64,000 bases of DNA from Trichococcus alkaliphilus (GTDB taxonomy: Bacteria; Bacillota; Bacilli; Lactobacillales; Aerococcaceae): the NCBI RefSeq assembly GCF_003008695.1, contig NZ_PXZT01000006.1:62001-126000 (forward strand), written 5' to 3'. The notes beneath the pieces were generated by a model. The model was given only the letters and a program-made list of their open reading frames with translations. It searched no databases and had not been told where the DNA came from. The position numbers and the translations under genes are program-made. How positions within the stretch are numbered: position 1 is the stretch's first letter; each line of letters opens with the position of its first letter. Positions 24,337-34,300 of this stretch are shown in pieces.

Positions 24337-25323
24337 GTGAATTTATTAGTAACGGGTGGGGCAGGTTTTATCGGCAGCAATTTTGTTCATTATATCTTAG
24401 AAAAATATCCGGATGATAAGGTCATCAATTTGGATTTATTGACCTACGCAGGGAACATCCACAATTTGGATGATATTAAAGACAATCCAAATCATTTTTT
24501 TGTGCAAGGCAATATTGGCAACAGCGAATTAGTGCGTCATTTGGTGAGAACTCATGGTATCACGCATTTTGTGAATTTTGCGGCTGAATCACACGTTGAT
24601 CGCAGCATCCTGAATCCGGAAATCTTTGTGGAAACAAACATACAAGGCACACTTGCATTGTTGAATGTTGCGAAAGAAATGGGCATCGAAAAATATTTGC
24701 AAGTTTCAACAGACGAAGTGTACGGTTCGCTTGGCGCAACCGGCTACTTCACTGAGGAAACGCCATTGGCACCAAATAGTCCCTATTCGGCAAGCAAAAC
24801 GGGTGCGGATTTATTGGTTCGTTCTTATTATGAAACGTATGGCATGGACGTAAATATAACGCGTTGTTCAAACAATTATGGACCTTATCATTTTCCCGAA
24901 AAATTGATTCCACTGATGATCACAAACGCAATGGATGGAAAAGAATTGCCTATCTACGGCGACGGCGAGAACATCCGCGATTGGCTGCATGTGAAAGATC
25001 ACTGTCAAGCAATCGACCTGGTATTACGCAAAGGCCGCAAAGGCGAAGTCTATAATATCGGCGGGCACAATGAACGCACAAACAACCAAATCGTAGATAT
25101 CATCATCGAAAAATTGGGCGTATCCCGCGATCTGATCAAATATGTGGATGATCGCTTAGGACACGACAAACGTTATGCTATCGATCCAACCAAACTGGAA
25201 TCAGAATTAGGCTGGAAACCACAATACACCTTTGACACCGGCATCGTCGAAACCATCGACTGGTATTTGGCCAATGAAGATTGGTGGCGGCCGTTGAAAG
25301 AACGCGCACAATTAAGCAAATAG
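24337..25323 (+). CDS. rmlB: dTDP-glucose 4,6-dehydratase
   Basis: About 328 residues. The Rossmann motif GGAGFIGSNFV, the AAESHVDRS segment, the catalytic VSTDEVYG and the YSASKTGAD (YxxxK) motif are all visible. It turns dTDP-glucose into dTDP-4-keto-6-deoxyglucose. The start is GTG at 24337 behind GGGAGGAAA; an upstream in-frame start at 24295 lacks a ribosome site. With the aminotransferase at 28046 it could feed a dTDP-amino-dideoxy sugar. Confidence 0.95.
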   Translation: MNLLVTGGAGFIGSNFVHYILEKYPDDKVINLDLLTYAGNIHNLDDIKDNPNHFFVQGNIGNSELVRHLVRTHGITHFVNFAAESHVDRSILNPEIFVETNIQGTLALLNVAKEMGIEKYLQVSTDEVYGSLGATGYFTEETPLAPNSPYSASKTGADLLVRSYYETYGMDVNITRCSNNYGPYHFPEKLIPLMITNAMDGKELPIYGDGENIRDWLHVKDHCQAIDLVLRKGRKGEVYNIGGHNERTNNQIVDIIIEKLGVSRDLIKYVDDRLGHDKRYAIDPTKLESELGWKPQYTFDTGIVETIDWYLANEDWWRPLKERAQLSK

Positions 25324-25429
25324 ATAGAATTATTGTGCTGGATAAATGGCTTTATTCACAAAGATCACAAGAATGTTTAAAGACAAATTTCCGTTCCGCA
25401 AATTTAAGAAAATCCAAGGTGCATTAATT

Positions 25430-26902
25430 ATGAATAATGACTTAAATAAATCAAAAGTAATAGACTCGCTTTTCTGGAAGTTGATGGAACGCGGCGGGAC
25501 TCAGGGGTTACAGTTCGTCGTCCAGATTGTATTGGCGCGCTTGTTGGAGCCTGAGCAGTATGGCGTAATTTCCATAATCACCGTCTTCATAGCTATCGCT
25601 AATGTATTTGTGCAAAGCGGCTTCAATACAGCGCTCATACAGAAAAAGGAAGTCATCGAATCCGATTATTCCTCAGTTTTTTATCTGAGTTTGGGTATTG
25701 CGGTATTGCTGTATATCGGGCTCTTCCTGACGGCCCCAGTGATTGCCACTTTTTATAGTATGGCACAATTGACGCCGGTGATTCGGGTATTGTCCATCAC
25801 CCTCATCATTGGGACAGTAACTTCGATCCAGAACGCAGTGATATCAAGAAACATGGAGTTCAGAAAGCTCTTTACGAGCAGTTTGGGTGCCACAATTGTT
25901 TCCGCTGTTGTAGGTATTACGATGGCATATGCCGGATTTGGCGTATGGGCTCTAGTAGCACAACAACTGACGAACCAGATTGCCATCACCATCATCCTTT
26001 GGTTCACAGTAGCCTGGCGTCCGAAACTCCTGTTTTCTTTTGAGCGAGTTAAATCACTGTTTTCGTTCAGTTCGAAATTGCTTGTTTCCCAACTGCTTGA
26101 CACGCTTTACAACAATTTGAGGAGTCTGATAATCGGGAAAATATATGCCCCGGTTGTGCTCGGGTATTATAATCGCGGAGAGCAGTTCCCTTCCTTGATT
26201 GTGACGAATGTAGATACTTCCATCCAATCAGTGATGCTTCCGGCACTTTCTTCGCAACAAGATAACCGAAAGCGAATGAAAGACATGATGCGCCGATCGA
26301 TTGTGACAAGTTCATTCTTGGTCTTTCCAATGATGATCGGTTTGGCAGTGGTCGCGAAACCGTTGGTGCTCATCATCCTTACGGAGAAGTGGCTTCCGGC
26401 AGTGCCGTTCATCCAGATTTTTTCGCTAAGTTACGCTCTGAGGCCGATTCACACTTCAAACTTGCAGGCTATCAACGCTATGGGTCGCAGCGACATCTTC
26501 CTGAGATTGGAAGTCATCAAAAAAATCATGGGTCTCATCGTTTTGGCGTTTACTGTCCAATATGGCGTGTATGCCATTGCAATCGGAGCAATCTTTACTT
26601 CAGTCGTTGCTAGTTTCATCAATGCTTATCCTAACCGTGCTTTGCTGGACTATAGTTATCAAGAACAATTGAAAGATATCATGCCTTCATTATTGCTATC
26701 GGTGTTGATGGGGGCGGTCATCTACGGTGTCCAATTTTTTGATTTACCGGTTTTGTTTTCCTTGATAATCCAAATTTTTGTTGGGGCATCCTTTTATTTT
26801 GCGATGGCTAAAATATTGAGACTGGAATGTTTTAATTATTTACTGAATACAATTAAGGAAGTTCGGAGCAGCAAAAAAAGCAACCAAAAAAATCCTGCCT
26901 AA
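25430..26902 (+). CDS. Polysaccharide flippase, Wzx/MOP type (first of two)
   Basis: 490 residues with about 12-14 membrane segments. The N-terminus KLMERGGTQGLQFVVQIVLARLL and the following EQYGVISI are typical of the MOP-superfamily polysaccharide exporters. It should flip lipid-linked repeat units across the membrane. I prefer the ATG at 25430 (AAGGTG upstream) to the track start at 25346, which lies just after rmlB. Its stop codon lies inside the loop of the following hairpin. Confidence 0.88.
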   Translation: MNNDLNKSKVIDSLFWKLMERGGTQGLQFVVQIVLARLLEPEQYGVISIITVFIAIANVFVQSGFNTALIQKKEVIESDYSSVFYLSLGIAVLLYIGLFLTAPVIATFYSMAQLTPVIRVLSITLIIGTVTSIQNAVISRNMEFRKLFTSSLGATIVSAVVGITMAYAGFGVWALVAQQLTNQIAITIILWFTVAWRPKLLFSFERVKSLFSFSSKLLVSQLLDTLYNNLRSLIIGKIYAPVVLGYYNRGEQFPSLIVTNVDTSIQSVMLPALSSQQDNRKRMKDMMRRSIVTSSFLVFPMMIGLAVVAKPLVLIILTEKWLPAVPFIQIFSLSYALRPIHTSNLQAINAMGRSDIFLRLEVIKKIMGLIVLAFTVQYGVYAIAIGAIFTSVVASFINAYPNRALLDYSYQEQLKDIMPSLLLSVLMGAVIYGVQFFDLPVLFSLIIQIFVGASFYFAMAKILRLECFNYLLNTIKEVRSSKKSNQKNPA

Positions 26903-26917
26903 AAGCAAGGATTTTTT
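26886..26917 (+). terminator. Terminator overlapping the flippase stop codon
   Basis: The stem AAAAAAATCCTGC (26886-26898) pairs with GCAAGGATTTTTT (26905-26917) with one bulge and ends in T6. It overlaps the last codons of the flippase gene and separates rmlA-rmlB-wzx from the ATP-grasp gene. Confidence 0.75.
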
Positions 26918-26967
26918 GGTGCATTAGTGAAATGATTTTTGAAAATAGAATAATTGGAGGAAACGGA

Positions 26968-27999
26968 ATGAATATACTTTTAACATCTGTCGGCAGACGT
27001 AGTTATCTGGTGAAATATTTCCAGGAAGCTTTAGGGGAGGACGGCCTGGTACATGTATCGAACAGTAGCCCGATTACACCAGCTTTCCTGTGTGCAGATA
27101 AATCTACGCTCACTCCTTTAATATATGAAGATAATTACATTTCATTTTTAAAAACGTACTGCACAGAAAATAATATTGAAGCCATCATCTCTTTGTTTGA
27201 TATCGATTTACCCATTTTATCCGCAAATAAAAAAACATTCGAAGAAATTGGAGTGAAGGTGATTGTGTCCGGCACGGACGTGATTGATATCTGTAACGAT
27301 AAGTGGAAGACCTACAAATTTCTTGTGGATAACGGTTTCCATGCCCCTAAAACGTACCTTTCCCAAGCAGCTGCTAACGAAGCAATCAGTAAAGGAGAGA
27401 TTGCGTTCCCTGTGATAATCAAGCCGCGTTGGGGTATGGGTTCTATTGCCGTGTTTGAGGCGGAGAATGATCAGGAGCTTGCGGTGTTTTATAATAAGGT
27501 GTTTGCCGATATAAAAGGGAGTTATCTTAAATACGAGGCTCAGGAGAATATGGACGAATCAGTCCTCATCCAGGAAAAATTGAAGGGTAAAGAATACGGT
27601 CTCGACGTAATCAATAATCTCGAATGCACGTATCAGAACACTATCGTCAAAAGGAAATTCGCCATGCGCTCCGGGGAAACTGATTGCGCGGAAACGGTTT
27701 TTGAACCGCTACTGGAAGAATTGGGTGAGGAAATCGCTAAAAAACTTCAGCATATAGCTAATCTGGATGTAGATGTTTTTTTTGACGGGGAGACACCATA
27801 CATATTGGAAATGAATTCCCGTTTTGGTGGAGGATACCCATTCAGCCATATGGCTGGGGTGAACTTACCATTGGCAATCATCAAATGGTTAAGGAATGAG
27901 CCTGTTGATAAAGGCTTACTTGAGGCGCGCATCGGAGTTTTTGGGCACAAAGATATCGAAATGGTAGATATTTCCGATATCGTCAAAGTCGAATACTGA
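26968..27999 (+). CDS. ATP-grasp ligase, carbamoyl-phosphate-synthase-large-subunit-like
   Basis: About 343 residues. An N-terminal Rossmann-like part (MNILLTSVGRRSYLVKYF) precedes an ATP-grasp core with FPVIIKPRWGMGS (ATP-binding Lys) and ILEMNSRFGGGYPFS (metal-binding Glu/Asn). Such proteins join a carboxylate to an amino or similar group using ATP. Just upstream of a sugar aminotransferase, it may attach an amino acid or acid to an amino sugar; this is inference from context. The start ATG at 26968 is behind GGAGG. Confidence 0.8.
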   Translation: MNILLTSVGRRSYLVKYFQEALGEDGLVHVSNSSPITPAFLCADKSTLTPLIYEDNYISFLKTYCTENNIEAIISLFDIDLPILSANKKTFEEIGVKVIVSGTDVIDICNDKWKTYKFLVDNGFHAPKTYLSQAAANEAISKGEIAFPVIIKPRWGMGSIAVFEAENDQELAVFYNKVFADIKGSYLKYEAQENMDESVLIQEKLKGKEYGLDVINNLECTYQNTIVKRKFAMRSGETDCAETVFEPLLEELGEEIAKKLQHIANLDVDVFFDGETPYILEMNSRFGGGYPFSHMAGVNLPLAIIKWLRNEPVDKGLLEARIGVFGHKDIEMVDISDIVKVEY

Positions 28000-28045
28000 A
28001 ATCAAAATAGATAGGCGACAATAAATATATTTCAGAGGTGATACA

Positions 28046-29143
28046 ATGGAAACAATTCAAGTTACCCGTTCCTCAATGCCAACATTTGAGGAGTACACGG
28101 AAGAAATCAAAGATCTTTGGGATAGCCATTGGTTGACAAATATGGGTACAAAACATAAGCAATTGGAAAAAGGATTGTCTGAATATTTGGATACTCCAAA
28201 TATTTCATTATACACGAATGGACATTTGGCTCTAGAGGGTGCCATAGCTGGGCTCAAGCTGAGCGGAGAGGTGATCACTACCCCGTTCACTTTTGCGTCG
28301 ACAACACATGCCATCGTAAGGAATGGCGCGGAGCCGGTTTTTTGCGACATCAACGCGGATGACTATACTATGGATGTCAGCAAAATAGAGAGTTTGATAA
28401 CGGACAAAACTACGGCAATCTTGCCGGTTCATGTATATGGGAACATTTGTGACGTTGCTGAAATCGAAAGAATCGCAAAAAAACACGACCTCAAAGTGAT
28501 TTATGATGCAGCGCATGCTTTTGGAGTCACTGTCGACGGGATGTCAGTCGCAAACTTCGGTGATGCGTCCATGTTTAGCTTCCACGCCACAAAAGTTTTT
28601 AACACAATCGAGGGTGGTGCAGTGACATTCAAGGATCCATTCTTGGGGAAAACCTTGAACGACCTGAAAAACTTTGGGATTACGGGGCCAGAGACGACAG
28701 AGTACATCGGCGGGAATGGCAAGATGAACGAATTCCAAGCCGCTATGGGAATCTGTAACTTGCGCCACATCGAGACCGAAATCATGAAAAGAAAAGCAGT
28801 AGTAGACAGATATATTGAAAGATTAACTGGTGTTGCCGGGATCAAAATAGTGCAGCCCAAAGAAGGGATCAAAAGCAATTATGCCTATTTCCCTGTTCTG
28901 TTCGACGGTGATGGATGGAATCGCGATGAAGTTGCTGAAAAATTGAAGGAAGAGGATGTCATCGCACGTAAATATTTTTATCCTCTGACCAGCGCATTTG
29001 AATGCTATGAAGGTCGATTCAATCCGGAGGACACCCCTGTTGCGAAATATGTAGCAGAAAGGATTTTGACACTGCCGCTTTACGCTGATTTGGCGCTTGA
29101 AAATGTGGATAGAATCTGTGATAATATCTTGGGAATAATCTAG
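28046..29143 (+). CDS. DegT/DnrJ/EryC1/StrS-type sugar aminotransferase
   Basis: 365 residues. PLP-binding features are visible: TNGHLALEGAIAGL, the VIYDAAHAFGV Asp segment and the SFHATKVFNTIEGG segment whose Lys (about residue 183) forms the Schiff base. These enzymes aminate nucleotide-linked keto sugars. With RmlA and RmlB upstream, the likely substrate is dTDP-4-keto-6-deoxyglucose, giving a 4-amino-4,6-dideoxy sugar. AGAGGTGA lies before the ATG. It sits between the ATP-grasp gene and a GT2. Confidence 0.88.
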   Translation: METIQVTRSSMPTFEEYTEEIKDLWDSHWLTNMGTKHKQLEKGLSEYLDTPNISLYTNGHLALEGAIAGLKLSGEVITTPFTFASTTHAIVRNGAEPVFCDINADDYTMDVSKIESLITDKTTAILPVHVYGNICDVAEIERIAKKHDLKVIYDAAHAFGVTVDGMSVANFGDASMFSFHATKVFNTIEGGAVTFKDPFLGKTLNDLKNFGITGPETTEYIGGNGKMNEFQAAMGICNLRHIETEIMKRKAVVDRYIERLTGVAGIKIVQPKEGIKSNYAYFPVLFDGDGWNRDEVAEKLKEEDVIARKYFYPLTSAFECYEGRFNPEDTPVAKYVAERILTLPLYADLALENVDRICDNILGII

Positions 29144-29192
29144 CAGCGAAAATTGATGTGCCTTGAGTTAAATGAAAGGAATGCTTATAAAT

Positions 29193-30200
29193 ATGGAGAA
29201 TGTGCTAGTGAGTGTCTGTTGCGCTACCTTTAATCAAGAAGATTATATAGCTAAGGCAATAGAAGGATTCTTGATGCAAAAAACAAATTTTGACTTTGAA
29301 ATCATTATACATGATGACGCTTCAACGGATGGAACTTCGGATATCATCAGGGAATACGCAAGAAAATATCCAAACATCATCAAACCAATTATTCAAACTG
29401 AAAATCAATACTCTAAATGCAAACGTGTTTCATATCTTGCTTGGTCGCATGCAACAGGAGAGTATGTCGCACTTTGCGAAGGCGACGATTATTGGACAGA
29501 TCCGTTGAAATTGCAAAAGCAAGTTGATTTCATGGAAGCTAATCCCGAATGCAGTATGTGCTTTCATGCGGCGAATATTGTGGATGTCACCCGAAACGCT
29601 GTTGTTGATGTAACCAGACCTTATAATAAGACGCTTGTTCTTCCACCAGATAAGCTCTATATGGGTGGGGGACATATCTGTCCTTCTGCCTCCATCCTCT
29701 TTAAAAGGGCGCTGATGGCTAATCCGCCAGAGTTTTATTTCACGGCTCCGGTGGGGGATCATCCGCTAGCGATGCTTTTGGCCGATCAGGGGAGGATTGG
29801 TTATCTGGATGAGGTGATGTCGGTCAGAAATCTTTGGGTTCCTAATTCATGGAATACCTTACATTTTGACGATGCCGACCAGAAAAAAGTGAAACATCTG
29901 GAAGAAATGATCCAGTTCATGGAAAACTTCAACATATACACCAAAAACCGATGGGAAAAAGACATCAACAAAACCCTTTTGTTATGGAATTTGGGTAAGT
30001 ACTCATTGCAAGGTTTCCAAAAACCGTTGAGGGATGCAACTATCAAGGAATTGATTAAAAAACAGCCAACAATTACAAAGGTGAAGATTTACGGAAGCAT
30101 TTTGACACCTAAGCTATTCCAGGTAGCTTATGATATGAAAATGAAATTGTACAAAAAGGTAGCTAAGGTGGGCGTGGAAGATGCTTCGAAGCTGAAATAA
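29193..30200 (+). CDS. Family 2 glycosyltransferase
   Basis: About 335 residues, GT-A fold: VLVSVCCATFNQEDYIAKAI, then IIIHDDASTDGTSDII and the acceptor/metal segment ALCEGDDYWTDP. It is probably cytoplasmic and adds the sugar made by the genes just upstream. The ATG at 29193 has AAAGGA 12 bases before it; two further in-frame ATGs lie upstream at 29172 and 29181. It is the last gene of this unit, closed by a strong terminator. Confidence 0.88.
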   Translation: MENVLVSVCCATFNQEDYIAKAIEGFLMQKTNFDFEIIIHDDASTDGTSDIIREYARKYPNIIKPIIQTENQYSKCKRVSYLAWSHATGEYVALCEGDDYWTDPLKLQKQVDFMEANPECSMCFHAANIVDVTRNAVVDVTRPYNKTLVLPPDKLYMGGGHICPSASILFKRALMANPPEFYFTAPVGDHPLAMLLADQGRIGYLDEVMSVRNLWVPNSWNTLHFDDADQKKVKHLEEMIQFMENFNIYTKNRWEKDINKTLLLWNLGKYSLQGFQKPLRDATIKELIKKQPTITKVKIYGSILTPKLFQVAYDMKMKLYKKVAKVGVEDASKLK

Positions 30201-30271
30201 ATGTGCTAGCGGGCTTGTTTATTTCACCTTGTTTACAAAGTAACAGACAATAAATTGCACATGAAGATAAA

Positions 30272-30317
30272 AATACCCCAGCAAATTGGAACGATAAGTC
30301 CAATTTGCTGGGGTATT
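30272..30317. terminator. Bidirectional terminator
   Basis: A 19-base perfect stem (30272-30290 with 30299-30317), core TACCCCAGCAAATTGGA. It lies between the convergent GT2 and acetyltransferase genes. Confidence 0.88.
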
Positions 30318-30445
30318 AATATTGAGTCAAAAAACAAGCTGTCTTAGTTGTGCGAAATGAATCAGCTTAAAAAAGGTTTCACCAGATGACAGGTAAATAG
30401 GTGTAACGATATGAAACCACTATAATAAATTCAAAAATGAGGAAG

Positions 30446-30925
30446 TCACGTTGTAAGGTTAAGTGTTAGCGCAATGTCATAACTATAGTTCTTACTGATG
30501 CTATCATCGGGGGAAAATCCGTGATTCAAATACATGTTAAGCGCATTCTGATTGTCTTTGTGAGTGAATAACGATAGCTTTTTCATGCCTTCTATTCGTG
30601 CCTGGTCTATAAAAGATTGCAATAGTCTACTTCCGATTTTTTTACCGCGATGATGCTCCGAAACACCCAGAACGGATATATATCCGTTGCCGGTAACTGT
30701 ATCATTTACGTATCCAGTGATTATTCCAATGATTTCGTTATTTTGTTCCATTTTCATTACTAGTCCCAAACGCAAGACTTTCTTAGCGTACTCATCTATT
30801 TGTATCTTTTCACTTAATGAAACAGGGAAAGAAGCATTAATCTCATTCAAAAAAATGATCAAGGCCCTAATATCAGTTTCGTCATCACTCATTCGATTAA
30901 TTGTTTGAATATTATTTTCATTCAT
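30446..30925 (-). CDS. GNAT-family N-acetyltransferase
   Basis: 159 residues. The acetyl-CoA binding motif is visible as VSEHHRGKKIGSRLL, preceded by the beta-4 strand GYISVLGV and followed by KLSLFTHKDNQNALNMYLNHGF. The substrate is not readable; it could be an amino sugar, a peptide or a small molecule. AAGGTGGG lies before the ATG on the minus strand. It is the only minus-strand gene in this part of the polysaccharide region and may be an unrelated insertion. Confidence 0.85.
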   Translation of the reverse strand: MNENNIQTINRMSDDETDIRALIIFLNEINASFPVSLSEKIQIDEYAKKVLRLGLVMKMEQNNEIIGIITGYVNDTVTGNGYISVLGVSEHHRGKKIGSRLLQSFIDQARIEGMKKLSLFTHKDNQNALNMYLNHGFSPDDSISKNYSYDIALTLNLTT

Positions 30926-31342
30926 TTTTTACCCACCTTATCTGTGTGTTTATAGTTAATGATTAATTCCTTTAGGTTTTTATAAACTAAATGATTTGAG
31001 ACTGTTTTTGGTAAGAATACAAATGACATTATAGCATGAGAACCTACAATGAATATTTATCTTCGAAAAATTATTTAATATATCTGTGTATGGTAAATCT
31101 GATGTCTATAGTACGAAATTGTTTTATTGATGGATCCTTAATTTTTGAAATTTTCTATCTTTGAGAGTATACTATTAAATAATAGTTAGTTTATCATATT
31201 TACCTTATGTTATAAAAATTACGCAATTAAATTATAATATATAGAAAAAATATTTTTATTGCTGGGGTGTTCTATTGGTAGATGCGTACATTCTTTTGAA
31301 TTCACTTGTCTTCTTTAAAGTGTAATTAAAGGAGGGATAACC
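30926..31342. other. AT-rich divergent regulatory region
   Basis: A 417-base gap between the divergent acetyltransferase and the large secreted protein. It is very AT-rich with several TATAAT-like words (for example near 31230-31245), too many to choose a promoter. The downstream end holds AAAGGAGGGAT, the ribosome site of the next gene. No inverted repeat of note was seen. Confidence 0.4.
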
Positions 31343-34300
31343 ATGAGGAATAAAATATCGTTACTTACTCCCATTCTCTTAATGAGTTTATTGTATGGGA
31401 ATGTAAAAGAGGCAAGAGCAGATACAGTTGAGTCAATAGCTACCACACAAATGGTGAACTCTGTTACAACAGAAACGCCACCAGAAACACTAACGCCAGA
31501 AACGCCAACACCAGAAACCCCAATAACTGAAACGCCAACACCAGAAACCCCACCACCAGAAACGCCAACAACAGAAACACTAACGCCAGAAACGCCAACA
31601 ACAGAAACGCCAACAACAGAAACGCCAACAACAGAAACACCAACAACAGAAACACCAACGCCAGAAACGCCAACAACAGAAACACCAACGCCAGAAACGC
31701 CAACAACAGAAACACCAACGCCAGAAACGCCAACAACAGAAACACCAACGCCAGAAACGCCAACAACAGAAACACCAACGCCAGAAACGCCAACAACAGA
31801 AACACCAACGCCAGAAACCCCAACAACAGAAACGCCTACACCAGAAACACCAACAACAGAAACTCCAACAACAGAATCGTCGATAACAGAAACGCCTACA
31901 CCAGAAACACCAACAACAGAAACTCCAACACCAGAACCTCCAATAACAGAAACGTCGACAAAAGAAACTCCAACGACAGAACCTCCAACAACAGAAAACC
32001 CGACAACAGAAAACCCGACAACAGAAACTCCAATAACAGAAAACCCAACAACAGATACGTTATCTCCTACTGCGCTATCTCTGACTGAAAATGTTGCCAC
32101 TGAGCGATACGAAGATCTTAATGTCTGGGTATCCGGGGACGGAAACGTCTTTATCCGCAATACCGGAGATTATCCTGTAGTGACATACAAAGCCATCCTT
32201 GAAGCCGACACGACTTATACCGTCAAAAGCCTGGGATCCGGTAATGATCGTTTCAGGATTGCGGTAATGAACAGCACGGTTTCTTTAACGAATGCCGGCG
32301 ATGAGGTATTGGTTGATAGGGTCATCAATCTGGACAATTCTCTAATTGAGTACACGTTCCATAACCTGAATGGGTCAGAGCTGTATGTGTATTTGAGCAA
32401 TTACGCCAATTCTTTAGCTGATATTTCTGTTTCATTAATCCCGACTGAACCGGAAATTTTGTCGACGGTTCGATTGGAGGGGACGAATATATTTGTTTCA
32501 GAAGATAACAATGTATACATCCGCAATACCGGAGATTATCCTGTAGTGACCTACAAAGCCACACTTGAAGCCGACACGACTTATACCGTCAAAAGTTTGG
32601 GGTCCGGTAACGATCGTTTCAGGATTGCGGTAATGAACAACACGGTTTCTTTAACGAATGCCGGTGATGCGGTATTGGTTGACAGGGTCATCAATCTGGA
32701 CAATTCCTTGACTGAGTATACGTTCCATAATTTGAATGGTGTTGAGCTATATGTGTATTTGAGCAATTACGCTAACACTTTAGCTGATATCTCTGTTTCG
32801 AGTTTCCCAACTGAACCGGAAATTATATCGGCGGTTCGTTTGGAGGGAATGAATGTTTATGTTCCGGGAGACGGCAACATATATATCCAAAATACTGGTG
32901 ACTATGCCGTTGTAACATACATGGCTGCAATCGAAGCCAATACGACTTATACCGTCAAAAGCTTAGGGTCCGATAATGATCGATTCAGGATTGCGGTAAT
33001 GAACAGTTTGGTTTCGCTAGAGAATTCCGGCGATACGGTATTGGCTGACAAAGTCATCAATCTGGACAATTCTTTGACTGAATTCACCTTCCGCAATTTA
33101 GAAGGAGTATGGCTATATGTTTATCTTAGTAGCTACGAAAACCCAGCATCCAAGGTAGAGATAACGAAAATTGCAAACCAAGTCAGTTACAGCTTGGAAA
33201 TTTCTGCAGTGACTTACCCTGAAACGGATGATTGGAACATATATCCCACTTTGTTTGGCGTCAAGACTTCAAATGCTGTCGCAGGTCAACAACCCCAAAC
33301 CGTTGGTTGGCTTTACTACAGTGGCTATCAAATTCTTTACGCAGAAGGAAATCCGACTAATATGGTAAAGATTGCGGAGTGGGATAGTTCGCTTGCATAT
33401 GAAGGTTATGATGGGCCTGAGAACTATTCACCTTACATGACGCCGGATGGGGACATCATTTTTGTCTTTCGTGGAGAGCAGTTGGCTCCCTTGGATTATT
33501 CTTATGTAGGGATTCTGGAGGAAGCACGTCAAAATCCGATTATTTATCCGGCTTACGATTATGATAATCCGTTTGTCATTGATTTCGGGGACAGCATCAA
33601 GCCAACCTCATGGCTTCAAAATAGTGGCGCAGATTTTGTGTACGCTGAAGATTTCTTCATTTTTGCTGAATATACCCGTCCTATTCATGAAATGTCTTAT
33701 GTTTGGAAAGTAACGGTACCTTTCGATGATCCCGAAAATTGGAGAATCGTAAAAGAATTCGAAGTGAGTGGCAGCTATACAGAAGGTTTTGAACATGGAC
33801 ATTCCGTGAGCTATGATCCATACAGTGGTGTAATACTCTTGACTGTCGGGGATGATAATGATTCGGCGAAGATTTACCAATCAGATGATTTTGGAGAGAA
33901 TTGGTATGTCGTTGTTGAAAGTCAAGAGAAATATGCGCGTTTGTTGAACTTTGTGTATACTGAAGATAAAGTCTATTGGGCGTCTGACAGCGGTCAGCCA
34001 GATATGCATGCTTTTCTTTCAGTTGATAGGAATTCGGATGGCACACCGAATTTTGATAGCATAACGGAGATATACAACTTCGGGTATGTTCCCGGTGAAA
34101 AAGCCACATACACCACAGCTTACATCAGTGATCCGAACGGCCTATTATTTTTGGATAGATTCGATAGTCCAACAAATATGCCCTTGGAAATACTGTTTTG
34201 GAGTTTTGAGACCAATAGCATGTATACAGTGGCGGTCCTTAATGCACTTGAAGGAGAGTATTTGACATATGGTTTCCGTAATGAGGCCGTCAACTGGTAC

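Noticed and set aside
31315-32160. Long minus-strand open frame of Val-Gly-Ser repeats
   Set aside because: It is the exact antisense of the Thr-Pro-Glu coding repeats; a 30-base repeat keeps several frames open. It has no ribosome site.
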